This document shows positions 17,891 through 26,208 of a stretch of 45,419 nucleotides of DNA, in pieces. This DNA comes from an uncultured Myxococcales bacterium (GTDB lineage Bacteria; Myxococcota_A; UBA9042), in NCBI GenBank assembly GCA_903896545.1, contig CAITYF010000066.1, positions 1 through 45,419 on the forward strand, in the 5' to 3' direction. Positions within the stretch are counted from its first letter, which is position 1. Each line of letters starts with the position of its first letter. The notes beneath the pieces were generated by a model that saw nothing but the letters and a program-made list of their open reading frames with translations, had not been told where the DNA came from and did no database searches. Position numbers and translations under genes: made by a program.

Positions 17891-19133
17891 CTGGGTGCAG
17901 GTGCACGCACAGGGCGGCTGGGACCAGATGCTGTTTTGCGACCCGAAGTTCGGACCGCGCAAGGATCAGAACGGCGGATTCTTTGACGTCAAACAGCTCG
18001 GACAGGTTGCCGGCATTCCGTACGTGGACGCCTACACGGCCAATAGCGCGAGCAAGAAGCCGATTGGCGCATTCTTTACCGAGTTTGGCGAGCGCCTGCT
18101 CGTGTTCAACGGACTGGATTCGGGCACGAACAACCACGACGTCGGCACGCGCTACTGCATGAGCGGCAGCGTGCTGGAAGGCTTTCCGACCTTCGCGGCG
18201 CAGGTCGCGGGCGTGCTGGGACAAGGCAAAGTGATGCCGCTCGTGGACATCAGCGGCTACGACGAAGCTGGCGGGCTGATTGCGCCGGTGCGGTTGGATT
18301 ACGTCGGTGTGCCCAAGATCTCCGCGCTGCAAGACCCCAACAAGCCGTCGCCGGGGCAGTGGTTGAACAACACGTCGACCGTGACTGCGAAGCAGCTGCT
18401 TCACGCCGACGCGCGCGCGGCGGTGCAGGCGGCGCGGATGGCGCGGTTGGGGAGGCATCAGGCGGCTTCCACCTTGCCGACGCGGGTGCGGGCCCTGGAC
18501 GCGTGGAACAAAGCGGTGCTGGCGAGTCCGGGGCTGGCGGACTTGCAGATTCCGTCGGTAGGCTCCGATGCCGTGGCGAACGTCAAAGCGCTGGCGACGA
18601 TGGGCATTCAAGCGTTCAAGGCCGGGCACGCGACGTCGATGACCATGGGCGCGGCGGGACCGAACCTCGACTCGCACGGGATTCCGGACAGCGACCACCT
18701 GATTGAACTGGCGATTGTGCTGGACGTCGCGCGGCACATCGCGAACACCGCAGACGCCGCGGGCGTGCCGTGCGTCGTCGTCATGACGTCGGACTTTGGG
18801 CGGACGCCGACGCGGGAGACCACGGGCAGCGGGCACTGGCCGATTGCGAGCATGATGCTCCTACAAAACACCCAAGCGACCGCGCTGAAGCTGCTGCCGG
18901 CGGGAATCGTCATCGGCGGGACGACGGGCACGCCAGAGGGGCCGAATCCGCAGGGGAAGGTGCTCAACGCCCGCAGGATTCATCCCAAGACGCACGCATT
19001 TGACGACGCGGGCATCACGCTGACGCCGGCGCACGTGCTCAAGGCGCTGCGGCACGTGGCGGGGATCGCGGATGCGGACGTGCTGCGGCCGTTTGCGATC
19101 AATTTGCCGGATTCGGGGCTGGTTTTTGGGTAG
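17784..19133 (+). CDS. DUF1501-family protein (N-terminus missing or frameshifted)
   Basis: The body from about 17886 to the end is a DUF1501 (sulfatase-like) protein: HAQGGWDQMLF near the start, MTSDFGRTP, the HWPIASMM block and the C-terminal VLNARRIHPKTHAFDD region are typical. Such proteins are usually exported by Tat and partnered by a DUF1800 gene; here neither a signal peptide in this frame nor a DUF1800 neighbour is present. Residues before the homology are an Arg-rich shadow of the lipoprotein leader in another frame, so the true start is doubtful (GTG 17895 is one possibility). The last 172 bp are duplicated at 20647-20818. It is probably non-functional or in need of frame correction. 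Confidence 0.65.
   Translation: MARRSGCDRRAHLRRRWPGARQAFRRRLCWHCRLFFWVQVHAQGGWDQMLFCDPKFGPRKDQNGGFFDVKQLGQVAGIPYVDAYTANSASKKPIGAFFTEFGERLLVFNGLDSGTNNHDVGTRYCMSGSVLEGFPTFAAQVAGVLGQGKVMPLVDISGYDEAGGLIAPVRLDYVGVPKISALQDPNKPSPGQWLNNTSTVTAKQLLHADARAAVQAARMARLGRHQAASTLPTRVRALDAWNKAVLASPGLADLQIPSVGSDAVANVKALATMGIQAFKAGHATSMTMGAAGPNLDSHGIPDSDHLIELAIVLDVARHIANTADAAGVPCVVVMTSDFGRTPTRETTGSGHWPIASMMLLQNTQATALKLLPAGIVIGGTTGTPEGPNPQGKVLNARRIHPKTHAFDDAGITLTPAHVLKALRHVAGIADADVLRPFAINLPDSGLVFG
18962..19133 (+). repeat. Direct repeat copy 1 (3' end of the DUF1501 gene)
   Basis: These 172 bp recur at 20647-20818 with about a dozen mismatches by eye (roughly 93% identity), in the same orientation and without gaps. 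Both copies end in a TAG stop. Similarity stops at the left boundary GCTCAACGCCCGCA. The two copies flank the FIST-domain gene. Confidence 0.9.
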
Positions 19134-19458
19134 GTGGTGGTGTGGTGCGAAGGGGTGCATCCCGATCAGGCGGGCGCGGACTTGCCTCGGTCGACGCGCA
19201 CGCTTGGGTTGATGGGGCTGGCCGCTGAATCGTGCGTCTTTGACGGAGAGAGGACTCCCTCCGAGCGCGCGCCGTGCGGCGGCAAGAACCGAAAGCGCAG
19301 ACAGCCCCGTGACACTTGCGAAGTCTCCACTCGTTGGGTTGTCTGCCCGGCCACTTGAGGCTCCGCTTCGACCGACTCAAAGGCGCGCAGAAGGCTTGAC
19401 GGTGCCTCGTTTGACTGCCACGCTTCGGACGGACGCAGGGAACCCGGAGGTCTCTCGA
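19134..19458. other. Intergenic stretch with an inverted repeat, upstream of the FIST gene
   Basis: No gene is visible. An 11-bp inverted repeat (19297-19307 with 19336-19346, one mismatch, 28-nt spacer) is the only structure seen. It may be an operator or an RNA stem in the FIST-gene leader. No clear -35/-10 pair was identified. Confidence 0.4.
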
Positions 19459-20592
19459 ATGGTTGACGAACAGGTGCGTGTAGTGGGGGACTGGACACGA
19501 GTTGAGGAACAACTCCGCAGTTGGCACGACGCGTCGCCGGCAGGTGGCGTCATGGTCCTCCTCCCTGAAGCAGAAGCGCACAGGGTGCCCGGACTGCAGC
19601 TGCTCGCGCGAGAGATCGGCACTGCGATGATTGGCGCCCTTTTTCCGGCGCTAATCGATGGCGGCGAATTTGCGACGCGCGGCGCGTGGTTGTTGCATTG
19701 GCGAGCGATGCCGCCGTTTTTCCTCGTTCCCCAGGACCCCAACGACGAGGTTGCCTCCGCCGAATCGATCTGTGGCGCGTTGTCCCCTCAGCTGTCCGAC
19801 GACGGTGACTCGCCGACCTTGTTCCTGACTTTTGACGCCATGCTACCCAACATAGCCAGCATCCTCATCAGCGTCTTTCGCGCGTGTGGGCGAGCAGTGC
19901 ACTACGCGGGGGTGAATGCAGGCAGCGAGACGTTTCAAGCGATGCCGTGCCTGTTCGACAAGGATCGTTTTCTCGACCGTGCGGTGCTGGGCGTGCTTCT
20001 GCCGTCGAGCGCGCTCGTGGCGAGTCGTCACGGGTATCCCGTGTCCAACGCGCTCATGCACGCGACATCAACGGTTGGCAACCGCCTGGATTCTATCGAC
20101 GGTCGCCCAGCTTTTGACGTATACCAGCAAGTCATCCGCGAGGAGTACGGCGTTGAGCTGACGCCCGCCAATTTCTACGAACACGCGGTGCACTTTCCCT
20201 TTGGCGTCGTCATGACGTCGGACGTGCTCGTGCGGATTCCTGTCGCGTTTGGCCCAGATGGGTCGATTACCTGTGTGGGGGAAGTGCCGACTCACTCTCG
20301 CGCACGCTTGCTGCGTGCACCGACCCTCCACGCGAGTGATTGCGTGCGTGAACTCACGCTCGCCATGAACGCTTGCGTAGGGCAGCCGCTGGCGCTTTTC
20401 TACTGCGCGGGGCGACGCATGCACTTCGGCGACGATGCCCAACAAGAACTCGGTGAGTTCGTCGGCGCGACGATGGCGCCTGTCACGTACGGCGCCCTGA
20501 CATTGGGGGAGATCGACACACTGGCGGGCTTTGGACTGCCGCGCTTTCACAACGCGTCGCTGCTGAGCTTGGGGCTGCGGTCGGCTGGTTAG
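19459..20592 (+). CDS. FIST-domain (FIST_N/FIST_C) sensory protein
   Basis: A 377-residue protein. ATG 19459 has GGAGG 8 nt upstream. The N-terminal region (AREIGTAMIGALFPALI, LLHWRAMPPFFLV) and C-terminal region (GRPAFDVYQQVIREEYGV, ALTLGEIDTLAGFG) match the FIST_N plus FIST_C arrangement. FIST domains are thought to bind small ligands such as amino acids and often sit in signalling proteins; here there is no attached kinase or output domain. There is no signal peptide, so it is probably cytoplasmic. It sits between two copies of the DUF1501 3' end, suggesting that it was inserted or was captured by a tandem duplication. Confidence 0.82.
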   Translation: MVDEQVRVVGDWTRVEEQLRSWHDASPAGGVMVLLPEAEAHRVPGLQLLAREIGTAMIGALFPALIDGGEFATRGAWLLHWRAMPPFFLVPQDPNDEVASAESICGALSPQLSDDGDSPTLFLTFDAMLPNIASILISVFRACGRAVHYAGVNAGSETFQAMPCLFDKDRFLDRAVLGVLLPSSALVASRHGYPVSNALMHATSTVGNRLDSIDGRPAFDVYQQVIREEYGVELTPANFYEHAVHFPFGVVMTSDVLVRIPVAFGPDGSITCVGEVPTHSRARLLRAPTLHASDCVRELTLAMNACVGQPLALFYCAGRRMHFGDDAQQELGEFVGATMAPVTYGALTLGEIDTLAGFGLPRFHNASLLSLGLRSAG

Positions 20593-20646
20593 GCGCCACG
20601 TCGCTGACGGATTCACGCCGGGATGGGCAGAATTGCCGAGCCAGGC

Positions 20647-20818
20647 GCTCAACGCCCGCAAGATTTATCCCAAGACGCACGCATTTGACGACGCGGGCAT
20701 CACGCTGACGCCGGCGCGCGTGCGCAAGGCGCTGCGGCACGTGGCGGGGATCGCGGTTGCGGACGTGCTGCTGCCGTTTGTGATCAATTTGCCGGATTCG
20801 GGGCTGGACCTCGGATAG
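20647..20818 (+). pseudogene. Duplicated 3' fragment of the DUF1501 gene (repeat copy 2)
   Basis: It encodes the same last 56 residues or so as the DUF1501 gene, including KTHAFDDAGITLTPA and the NLPDSGL end, but has no DUF1501 body upstream: the frame to the left is unrelated. It is a remnant, not a gene. Several substitutions are silent or conservative and the frame is intact, so it has either not been decaying long or derives from another functional paralogue. Confidence 0.85.
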
Positions 20819-20830
20819 TCCGCGCCGCCG

Positions 20831-23182
20831 TTACGGCCGTTTCCCAGTCAGCCGGTCCCGCACCGTTCCGCGCGCCACTTTGCCCGGCCCTGTCCGCGGC
20901 ATCGGCTCGGTCGTCTGCAGCCACACTTCGGGCCGCTTGAAGGCCGCCAAACCCTGCAGCTGTGCCTGCAAGACCTCGTGCGGCAGCACCTCGTCCACGG
21001 TGAGCCACGCCGCAACGCGTTGCCCCAGCACGCGATCTTCGACGCCTACCACGCACGCTTCACGCACGCCGGGCATCGCGAGGAGCGCGGCTTCCACCTC
21101 GTCCGGCGTCACGTTTTCACCGCCCCGCAGAATCAGCTCGCCGCGGCGACCGGTCACCCACAGCCAACCCTCTCCGTCCAGTCGGCCAAGATCGCCGGTG
21201 TGCAGCCAGCCGCGCTGCAGCGGCGCGCGTTCACCGAGGTAGCCTGAAAGCAGCTGCGCGGACCGCACGAGAATCTCGCCAGATGAGATCCGCAGTTCGA
21301 CGCCCGGAATCGGCGGTCCGACGCAGACTTCGCCTTCGCCGCGCGGCCAAGGCGTCGGGTCCAGACGGGTCGTCAGCGGTGCTGTCGCGACTTGGGCGGC
21401 GGTCTCGGTCATTCCGTAGCTGGGCAGCACGGGCCAGCCCGCGGCGCGCGCGCGGTCGACGAGTTCAGGCGGGCAGGGCGCGCCACCAATCAGCACCGCC
21501 AGCAGACTCTCGTGCGGGACCGCCTGCTCGTCGAGAAGCCGCGTCAGCTGTGCGGGCACCAGCGAAGCGAGGCGCGGCTGCAGCGACGTGAAGAGTTCGG
21601 CAAGCGCGGAAGTCGACGGTTGGTCGGCGAGCACGACGCTCATGCCCAGCCGCGTCGCGCGCTCCAGAATCAGCAACCCCGACACGTGGCAAATCGGCAA
21701 GCAACAGAGCCACGAACTACCGTGTTGCGTGCCAAACTGCGCCAACGCCGCGTCCGCCGCCGCTGTGAGGGCGCTCGCGGAAAGCAGCACGCCCTTGGCC
21801 GGTCCCGTGCTGCCTGAAGTAAACAGCAGCGCTGCACGATCCGTCGGCCGATGCGTCGCCGGGAGGATCGACTGTCCGCGCAACAAGTGCAGCAAGTTCA
21901 GGTCGAGAAAACGGCAATTCCGCAGATTCAGATCCGCGGCGCGCAACGCGTCGGCGATCAGCGCCGCAGGACGCGCACGGTTCAAAAGCGTCTGGACCTC
22001 ACTTGGCGTCAACCGCGGATGCAGCGGGAGCCAAGTTGCCGACAGCAGCCGCGTCGCGTGCCAGGCGACCACAGCGTCCGTCGTGTTGCCCGCCCACGTC
22101 GCGACGATGGAATCCGGCACGACGCCTTGGGCGCGCAGCAGGGCCGCGAGCGTGTGGACGCGCACCTGCAGCGCGGAGAATGTGAGTGGCGCTGTGTGCC
22201 CGCCGTCGACCTGCACCAACGCGGGCGGGCGCGGTGTCTGGGCGGGTGTCACACGGGCGAGCGACCACTTGCCGCGCTGAACCTGAAGGCTGGCAGGCTG
22301 CCAATCGTTCTGCCAGAGGAGGTGCGTCGGTAAACCTGCCGGCATCTCGGTGGGCACAACCGCCGCCAGGTGCGCGAGGTGCGCGAGACCGACCGCGCTC
22401 TCGAACGAACTGCTCAGGACGACCTGGACGCCCGCTGCGCGCAGCCGCGTGACGTCTGCCAGCAGCGCAGCCACACTGCCCCAGAGCGGCGGCTTCACCA
22501 CGACGACCTGACAGCGACCGGCAAGCGCGGCCTCCATGACCTCCTTGACCGAGCTGTCAATCGCGTCCGCTGCCAGCGCCACCGGCGACACAAAGTCGAG
22601 CTGACGCACCGGAACCGGGTCCTCCACGTACGCGACGCCGGATTCCGCACAGGTGCCCAACAATGCGTCCAGATCCTCGCGGCCCTGCCAGGCGCCGTTC
22701 ACGTCCAGCCGCAGCGTCCAGCCGCGTCGCCGCGCGCGAATCAGCGCTTCTCGCAGCTCTGCCTGGGACTCTCGTCCCGTCAGTTTCACCTTCAAACAGG
22801 TCAGACCCAGCGCCCGCAGCGACTTCTGCTGCGGGTCGTGGGCAAGCTGCTGGAGATCGACCAAAGCCTGCAGGGCGATGTGCTTGCGCGGCGGCACAGT
22901 CCACTGCGGAAACTCGGCGTGGAGCCAGGCCGCCAGCGACATCCCTTGCTGCTGTGCTTCCAGGTGCAACTGCGCCATGGACTCGGCAAACTGCGCGACG
23001 ACTTCTGCGTGTTGGCCGCCGGCGCGCAAAGCGACAGCGTCAGGGACGTCGCCCCAGCCGGTGTAGAGACCGTCGGTGCAGGAGAACAGCGTGCCGGTGG
23101 TGCTCGCGTGGCTGCCGCGCGCGGTCTGAACGCGCCGCGCGGGAATGACGTAGCGGCGCGTGGGGAGCCAGGTCAGCGGCAT
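20831..23182 (-). CDS. menC/menE: MenC-MenE fusion: o-succinylbenzoate synthase / o-succinylbenzoyl-CoA ligase
   Basis: A 783-residue bifunctional enzyme for two consecutive menaquinone steps. Residues 1 to about 320 are MenC (enolase superfamily): LKVKL carries the catalytic Lys pair, LRLDVNG, VEDP and AADAID carry the three metal ligands, and VVVKPPLWG the second Lys. From about residue 330 it is an AMP-forming acyl-CoA ligase (MenE): LFTSGSTGPAKGV (P-loop), SYGMTETAAQ, HTGDLG and RGGENV. Both halves look complete. ATG 23182 follows the menA stop by 1 bp, so it is co-translated; an upstream frame extension runs back into menA and is excluded. It is the last gene of menB-menA-menCE. Confidence 0.92.
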   Translation of the reverse strand: MPLTWLPTRRYVIPARRVQTARGSHASTTGTLFSCTDGLYTGWGDVPDAVALRAGGQHAEVVAQFAESMAQLHLEAQQQGMSLAAWLHAEFPQWTVPPRKHIALQALVDLQQLAHDPQQKSLRALGLTCLKVKLTGRESQAELREALIRARRRGWTLRLDVNGAWQGREDLDALLGTCAESGVAYVEDPVPVRQLDFVSPVALAADAIDSSVKEVMEAALAGRCQVVVVKPPLWGSVAALLADVTRLRAAGVQVVLSSSFESAVGLAHLAHLAAVVPTEMPAGLPTHLLWQNDWQPASLQVQRGKWSLARVTPAQTPRPPALVQVDGGHTAPLTFSALQVRVHTLAALLRAQGVVPDSIVATWAGNTTDAVVAWHATRLLSATWLPLHPRLTPSEVQTLLNRARPAALIADALRAADLNLRNCRFLDLNLLHLLRGQSILPATHRPTDRAALLFTSGSTGPAKGVLLSASALTAAADAALAQFGTQHGSSWLCCLPICHVSGLLILERATRLGMSVVLADQPSTSALAELFTSLQPRLASLVPAQLTRLLDEQAVPHESLLAVLIGGAPCPPELVDRARAAGWPVLPSYGMTETAAQVATAPLTTRLDPTPWPRGEGEVCVGPPIPGVELRISSGEILVRSAQLLSGYLGERAPLQRGWLHTGDLGRLDGEGWLWVTGRRGELILRGGENVTPDEVEAALLAMPGVREACVVGVEDRVLGQRVAAWLTVDEVLPHEVLQAQLQGLAAFKRPEVWLQTTEPMPRTGPGKVARGTVRDRLTGKRP

Positions 23183-23183
23183 G

Positions 23184-24119
23184 TCAGTGCGCCACCAGAA
23201 TGCCGAATGCCGCCAGAATGCCGTAGACCAGGTGAAACTTTGCCGTGTCACCGAGCAACGGGTTCAGGACGGCGGGATCCCGGGTGGACCACAGGGTCCG
23301 GTTGAGCAGTTGCGCGTTCCGCAAGAGGAATAGGGGAAAGAGGCGCGCCCAAACGTGCGCGGTGTCGTTGAAATTGCGCGTCAGGAGAACGCCGAGCGCC
23401 AGCAACAGCGGCCATGCAATCGCGCCGAAGACCAGAATCGCGTACTCGATCCGCACAAATTTCGCGCCAAAACGCACAGCGAGCGTGCGCTTGCCGACTT
23501 TGACGTCCGTGTCCATGTCGCGCAGGTTGTTGACGACGAGGATCGCCGTGCACGTCGCGCCCGTGGGAACGGACCAGAGCGCGCTGGCGACGCTGACGGT
23601 GCCGGTCATGACGAAGTAGGTGCCCATCGTCGCGACAAAGCCGAAAAACAGCATCACGAACACGTCGCCAAGTCCCTTGTATCCCAAGGGAAATGGCCCG
23701 CCAGTGTAGGCAATTCCGCTCAAGATCGACGCCACGCCAATCCAGACCAGCGGCCAGCCGCGGAGCCAGACGAGGTAGGTGCCGCAGAGCGTCGCCAGCG
23801 CGAACGCCAGAATCATCGCCACGCGCATTTGCCGTGGCGTCACCAGGCCCGCTTGAACGGCACGCATCGGCCCCACGCGTTCAGAGGTGTCGGCGCCTTT
23901 CTCAAAGTCGAAGACGTCGTTGGCGTAGTTTGTGCCCAGTTGGATGAACAGCGCGCCCAGAAACGCCGCCAGCCACGCCCACCCGTTCGCCGCGTCTTCG
24001 CGCAACGCCAGCGCGCCGCCGATGAGCAGCGGCGAAACAACGGCCGTCAGCGTCGCCGGACGCGAAGCCACCAGCCACATTTTCAGCTTGGACATGGGCG
24101 CGGGAGACGCGTCAGGCAT
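23184..24119 (-). CDS. menA: 1,4-dihydroxy-2-naphthoate polyprenyltransferase MenA
   Basis: Attaches the polyprenyl chain to 1,4-dihydroxy-2-naphthoate in the inner membrane, giving demethylmenaquinone. A 311-residue UbiA-family protein with about eight to nine membrane segments. The first Asp motif is NYANDVFDFEKGAD and the second DMDTDVKVGKRTLAVRFG, both binding the prenyl diphosphate through magnesium. ATG 24119 has GGAA upstream; Met9 is an alternative start. It lies between menB (33-bp gap) and menCE (1-bp gap). Confidence 0.94.
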   Translation of the reverse strand: MPDASPAPMSKLKMWLVASRPATLTAVVSPLLIGGALALREDAANGWAWLAAFLGALFIQLGTNYANDVFDFEKGADTSERVGPMRAVQAGLVTPRQMRVAMILAFALATLCGTYLVWLRGWPLVWIGVASILSGIAYTGGPFPLGYKGLGDVFVMLFFGFVATMGTYFVMTGTVSVASALWSVPTGATCTAILVVNNLRDMDTDVKVGKRTLAVRFGAKFVRIEYAILVFGAIAWPLLLALGVLLTRNFNDTAHVWARLFPLFLLRNAQLLNRTLWSTRDPAVLNPLLGDTAKFHLVYGILAAFGILVAH

Positions 24120-24152
24120 TGGCTGTCATTTCCACAGCAAAGGTTGCGTGAT

Positions 24153-24971
24153 TCAAGGCAAACGCGGGAACTTGCCAAAATTTGGCTTGCGCTTCTGCAG
24201 CCACGCGTCGCGGCCTTCCTGCGCTTCTTCGCTCATGTAGAACAGAAGCGTCGCGTTGCCCGCCAGCTCCTGCACGCCCGCTTGCCCATCCAGCGCCGCG
24301 TTGAAGCTCGCCTTCAAGCACCGCAGCGCCAACGGCGAGTGCTGCAGAATCTGCCGACACCAGTCGACCGTCTCCGCTTCCAGCTGATCGACCGGCACGA
24401 CCTTGTTCACGAGGCCCATTTCCAGCGCTTCAGCTGCGTCGTACTGCTTGCACAGGTACCAGATTTCCCTGGCTTTTTTCTGGCCGATGATGCTCGCCAG
24501 GTAGCTCGCGCCAAAGCCGCCGTCAAAGCTGCCGACCTTGGGCCCGGTCTGACCGAACTTGGCGTTGTCCGCGGCGATGGTCAAGTCGCAGACGACGTGC
24601 AACACGTGACCGCCGCCGATGGCGTAGCCCGCGACCATCGCGATGACCGGCTTGGGCAGGGTGCGGATGTCGCGCTGGAGGTCCAACACGTTCAAGCGCG
24701 GGACTTTATCGCCGCCGACGTAGCCCTTCGCCCCGCGCACGCGCTGGTCGCCGCCTGAGCAGAACGCTTGGTCGCCCGCGCCGGTGAGGATGATGACGCC
24801 GACTTCGCCGTCCTCGCGCGCTTGAGCAAACGCGTGGATGAGTTGCTGGGTCGTCTCTGGGCGAAACGCGTTGTGCACTTCCGGGCGATTGATGGTGATT
24901 TTGGCGATGCCTTCGGCCTTCTCATAAAGAATGTCGCTGTAGTCTCCGGCCTTTTCCCAGACAATGGTCAT
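24153..24971 (-). CDS. menB: 1,4-dihydroxy-2-naphthoyl-CoA synthase MenB
   Basis: Closes the naphthoquinone ring from o-succinylbenzoyl-CoA. A 272-residue crotonase-fold enzyme. Seen: [11 protein letters not shown] (oxyanion hole region), [17 protein letters not shown], and the MenB-specific block [18 protein letters not shown] 24971 is chosen because AGGAAGAAG lies directly before it; a Met four codons upstream overlaps that ribosome site. First gene of the menB-menA-menCE operon. menF, menD, menH and the final methyltransferase gene are not in the window. Confidence 0.95.
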   Translation of the reverse strand: MTIVWEKAGDYSDILYEKAEGIAKITINRPEVHNAFRPETTQQLIHAFAQAREDGEVGVIILTGAGDQAFCSGGDQRVRGAKGYVGGDKVPRLNVLDLQRDIRTLPKPVIAMVAGYAIGGGHVLHVVCDLTIAADNAKFGQTGPKVGSFDGGFGASYLASIIGQKKAREIWYLCKQYDAAEALEMGLVNKVVPVDQLEAETVDWCRQILQHSPLALRCLKASFNAALDGQAGVQELAGNATLLFYMSEEAQEGRDAWLQKRKPNFGKFPRLP

Positions 24972-25076
24972 CTTCTTCCTCATGCTGAAGCGAGCGGTTG
25001 CGCGGCTGAGTTTTCAGTCGCGAGTGAAATGGAGCCTACACAAAAGCGGCGCGAACGACAACGCGCGGTCGCGTCT

Positions 25077-26180
25077 TCAGTCCAAAGCGGCGCGGGTCGA
25101 GACGCCGGCGCCCCACCACTGGACGCCCTTTGGCGTGACGAACGTCGTGGAAATCGTCGCCTTGGCGTTCGTCGTGTCGATTTCGTAGACGTTCGTGTCG
25201 TCCGAGAATCCGTAGAACTTGCCGCCAAACCACGCGAAGCCCCAGAGGTCGCTGACGCCCGTGTCGCCGATCTTCTTGAGCACCGTGCCGTTGGTCGGGT
25301 CGACTTCCACGAGGATGTCCGTGCCGCCAAAGCTGCTGTAATCTTTGACAGTCGCGAACGTGCCGATGGATTCCACGGAGAACGCGTCGCCGGATGAACT
25401 GTAGCCGCTGTACGCGCCCAACTTCGTGACGGTTGCGGTCGGTCCGTTGACTTCAATCAGGTTCCACGTGCCGCTGTTGGCGACGCCGATGAGCGCCTCG
25501 TCGTTGGCTTTCACGGTGCCTTTGGGCACGAACGTCAAGCCGTTGAACGATTCCGGCAGCGACGCGAGCCACGTGCACTTGGCGGTCTTGCTGTCGCACT
25601 TGAAGAGCTCGTCAAACGTGACGCCGTAGAGCGTGCCGTTCTTGTCCATTGCGATGTCCGTCATGGAGCCAGGGTTCTTGTCAAACGAGAAGTAGCCGAT
25701 CTTGACGAAGCCCGATTTGTCCATGCGGTAGAGCGTGTCGCTGCTGTGGGCGAAGACAAACGCGAGGCCGCCGCCGGTGACGACGTCGGTGCTTGTCTGG
25801 ACGTCCAGTCCGGTGTCCGGGTCAAAAAAGCTGTCAAAATCAATGACGTCCGGTCCGGTGTCCGGCACGCTGCTGCCCGTGTCTTTCGCGCCCGTGTCCG
25901 CGATGCCCGCGTCGCCACTGGTCGCGTCGGTCGCGCCGCCCGTCGTGTCCGCTCCGCTCGTCGCGTCCAAGTCCGTCGCGCTGCCGTCTTCGCCCGTCGT
26001 GGCGTCGTCGCCCGCGGTGCCGTCGTCCACGAGGACAGCGCCGTCCGCGGAGAACTTCACGTCGCTGTTCTTGCCATCCGCATTGGTGTACCCGCTGCCG
26101 TTGGTGGAGCTGACCGACGAGCACGCCGATCCGAGCAGGGCGACGCCCAAGAAAACGTTCAGTTTGCGCGCGAGGTTCAT
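25077..26180 (-). CDS. Asp/Thr-linker lipoprotein with repeat (propeller-like) domain, paralogue B
   Basis: A 367-residue lipoprotein (lipobox LLGSACSS), with a linker of Asp, Gly, Thr and Ser to about residue 130. The globular part shares with the 4905-5912 protein the blocks GSMTDIAMD/GSVTDIALD, SFNGLTFVPKGT, SGDAFSVESIGTFAT and the C-terminal PKGVQWWGAGVSTRA, so the two are clear paralogues. Repeated strand units suggest a beta-propeller-like fold. The ribosome site before ATG 26180 is weak. It follows the lectin-like lipoprotein by 28 bp and is probably co-transcribed with it. Function unknown. Confidence 0.8.
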   Translation of the reverse strand: MNLARKLNVFLGVALLGSACSSVSSTNGSGYTNADGKNSDVKFSADGAVLVDDGTAGDDATTGEDGSATDLDATSGADTTGGATDATSGDAGIADTGAKDTGSSVPDTGPDVIDFDSFFDPDTGLDVQTSTDVVTGGGLAFVFAHSSDTLYRMDKSGFVKIGYFSFDKNPGSMTDIAMDKNGTLYGVTFDELFKCDSKTAKCTWLASLPESFNGLTFVPKGTVKANDEALIGVANSGTWNLIEVNGPTATVTKLGAYSGYSSSGDAFSVESIGTFATVKDYSSFGGTDILVEVDPTNGTVLKKIGDTGVSDLWGFAWFGGKFYGFSDDTNVYEIDTTNAKATISTTFVTPKGVQWWGAGVSTRAALD

Positions 26181-26208
26181 GGGGATTCAGCCTTTCTGGT
26201 CTTGCCAG

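Noticed and set aside
17895..17997. GTG 17895 as the true DUF1501 start
   Set aside because: No ribosome site precedes it and the family's exported N-terminus would be missing; kept only as a possibility.
18962..20818. An insertion sequence as the cause of the FIST/DUF1501 duplication
   Set aside because: No transposase and no terminal inverted repeats were seen; the 172-bp duplication is far longer than a normal target-site duplication.
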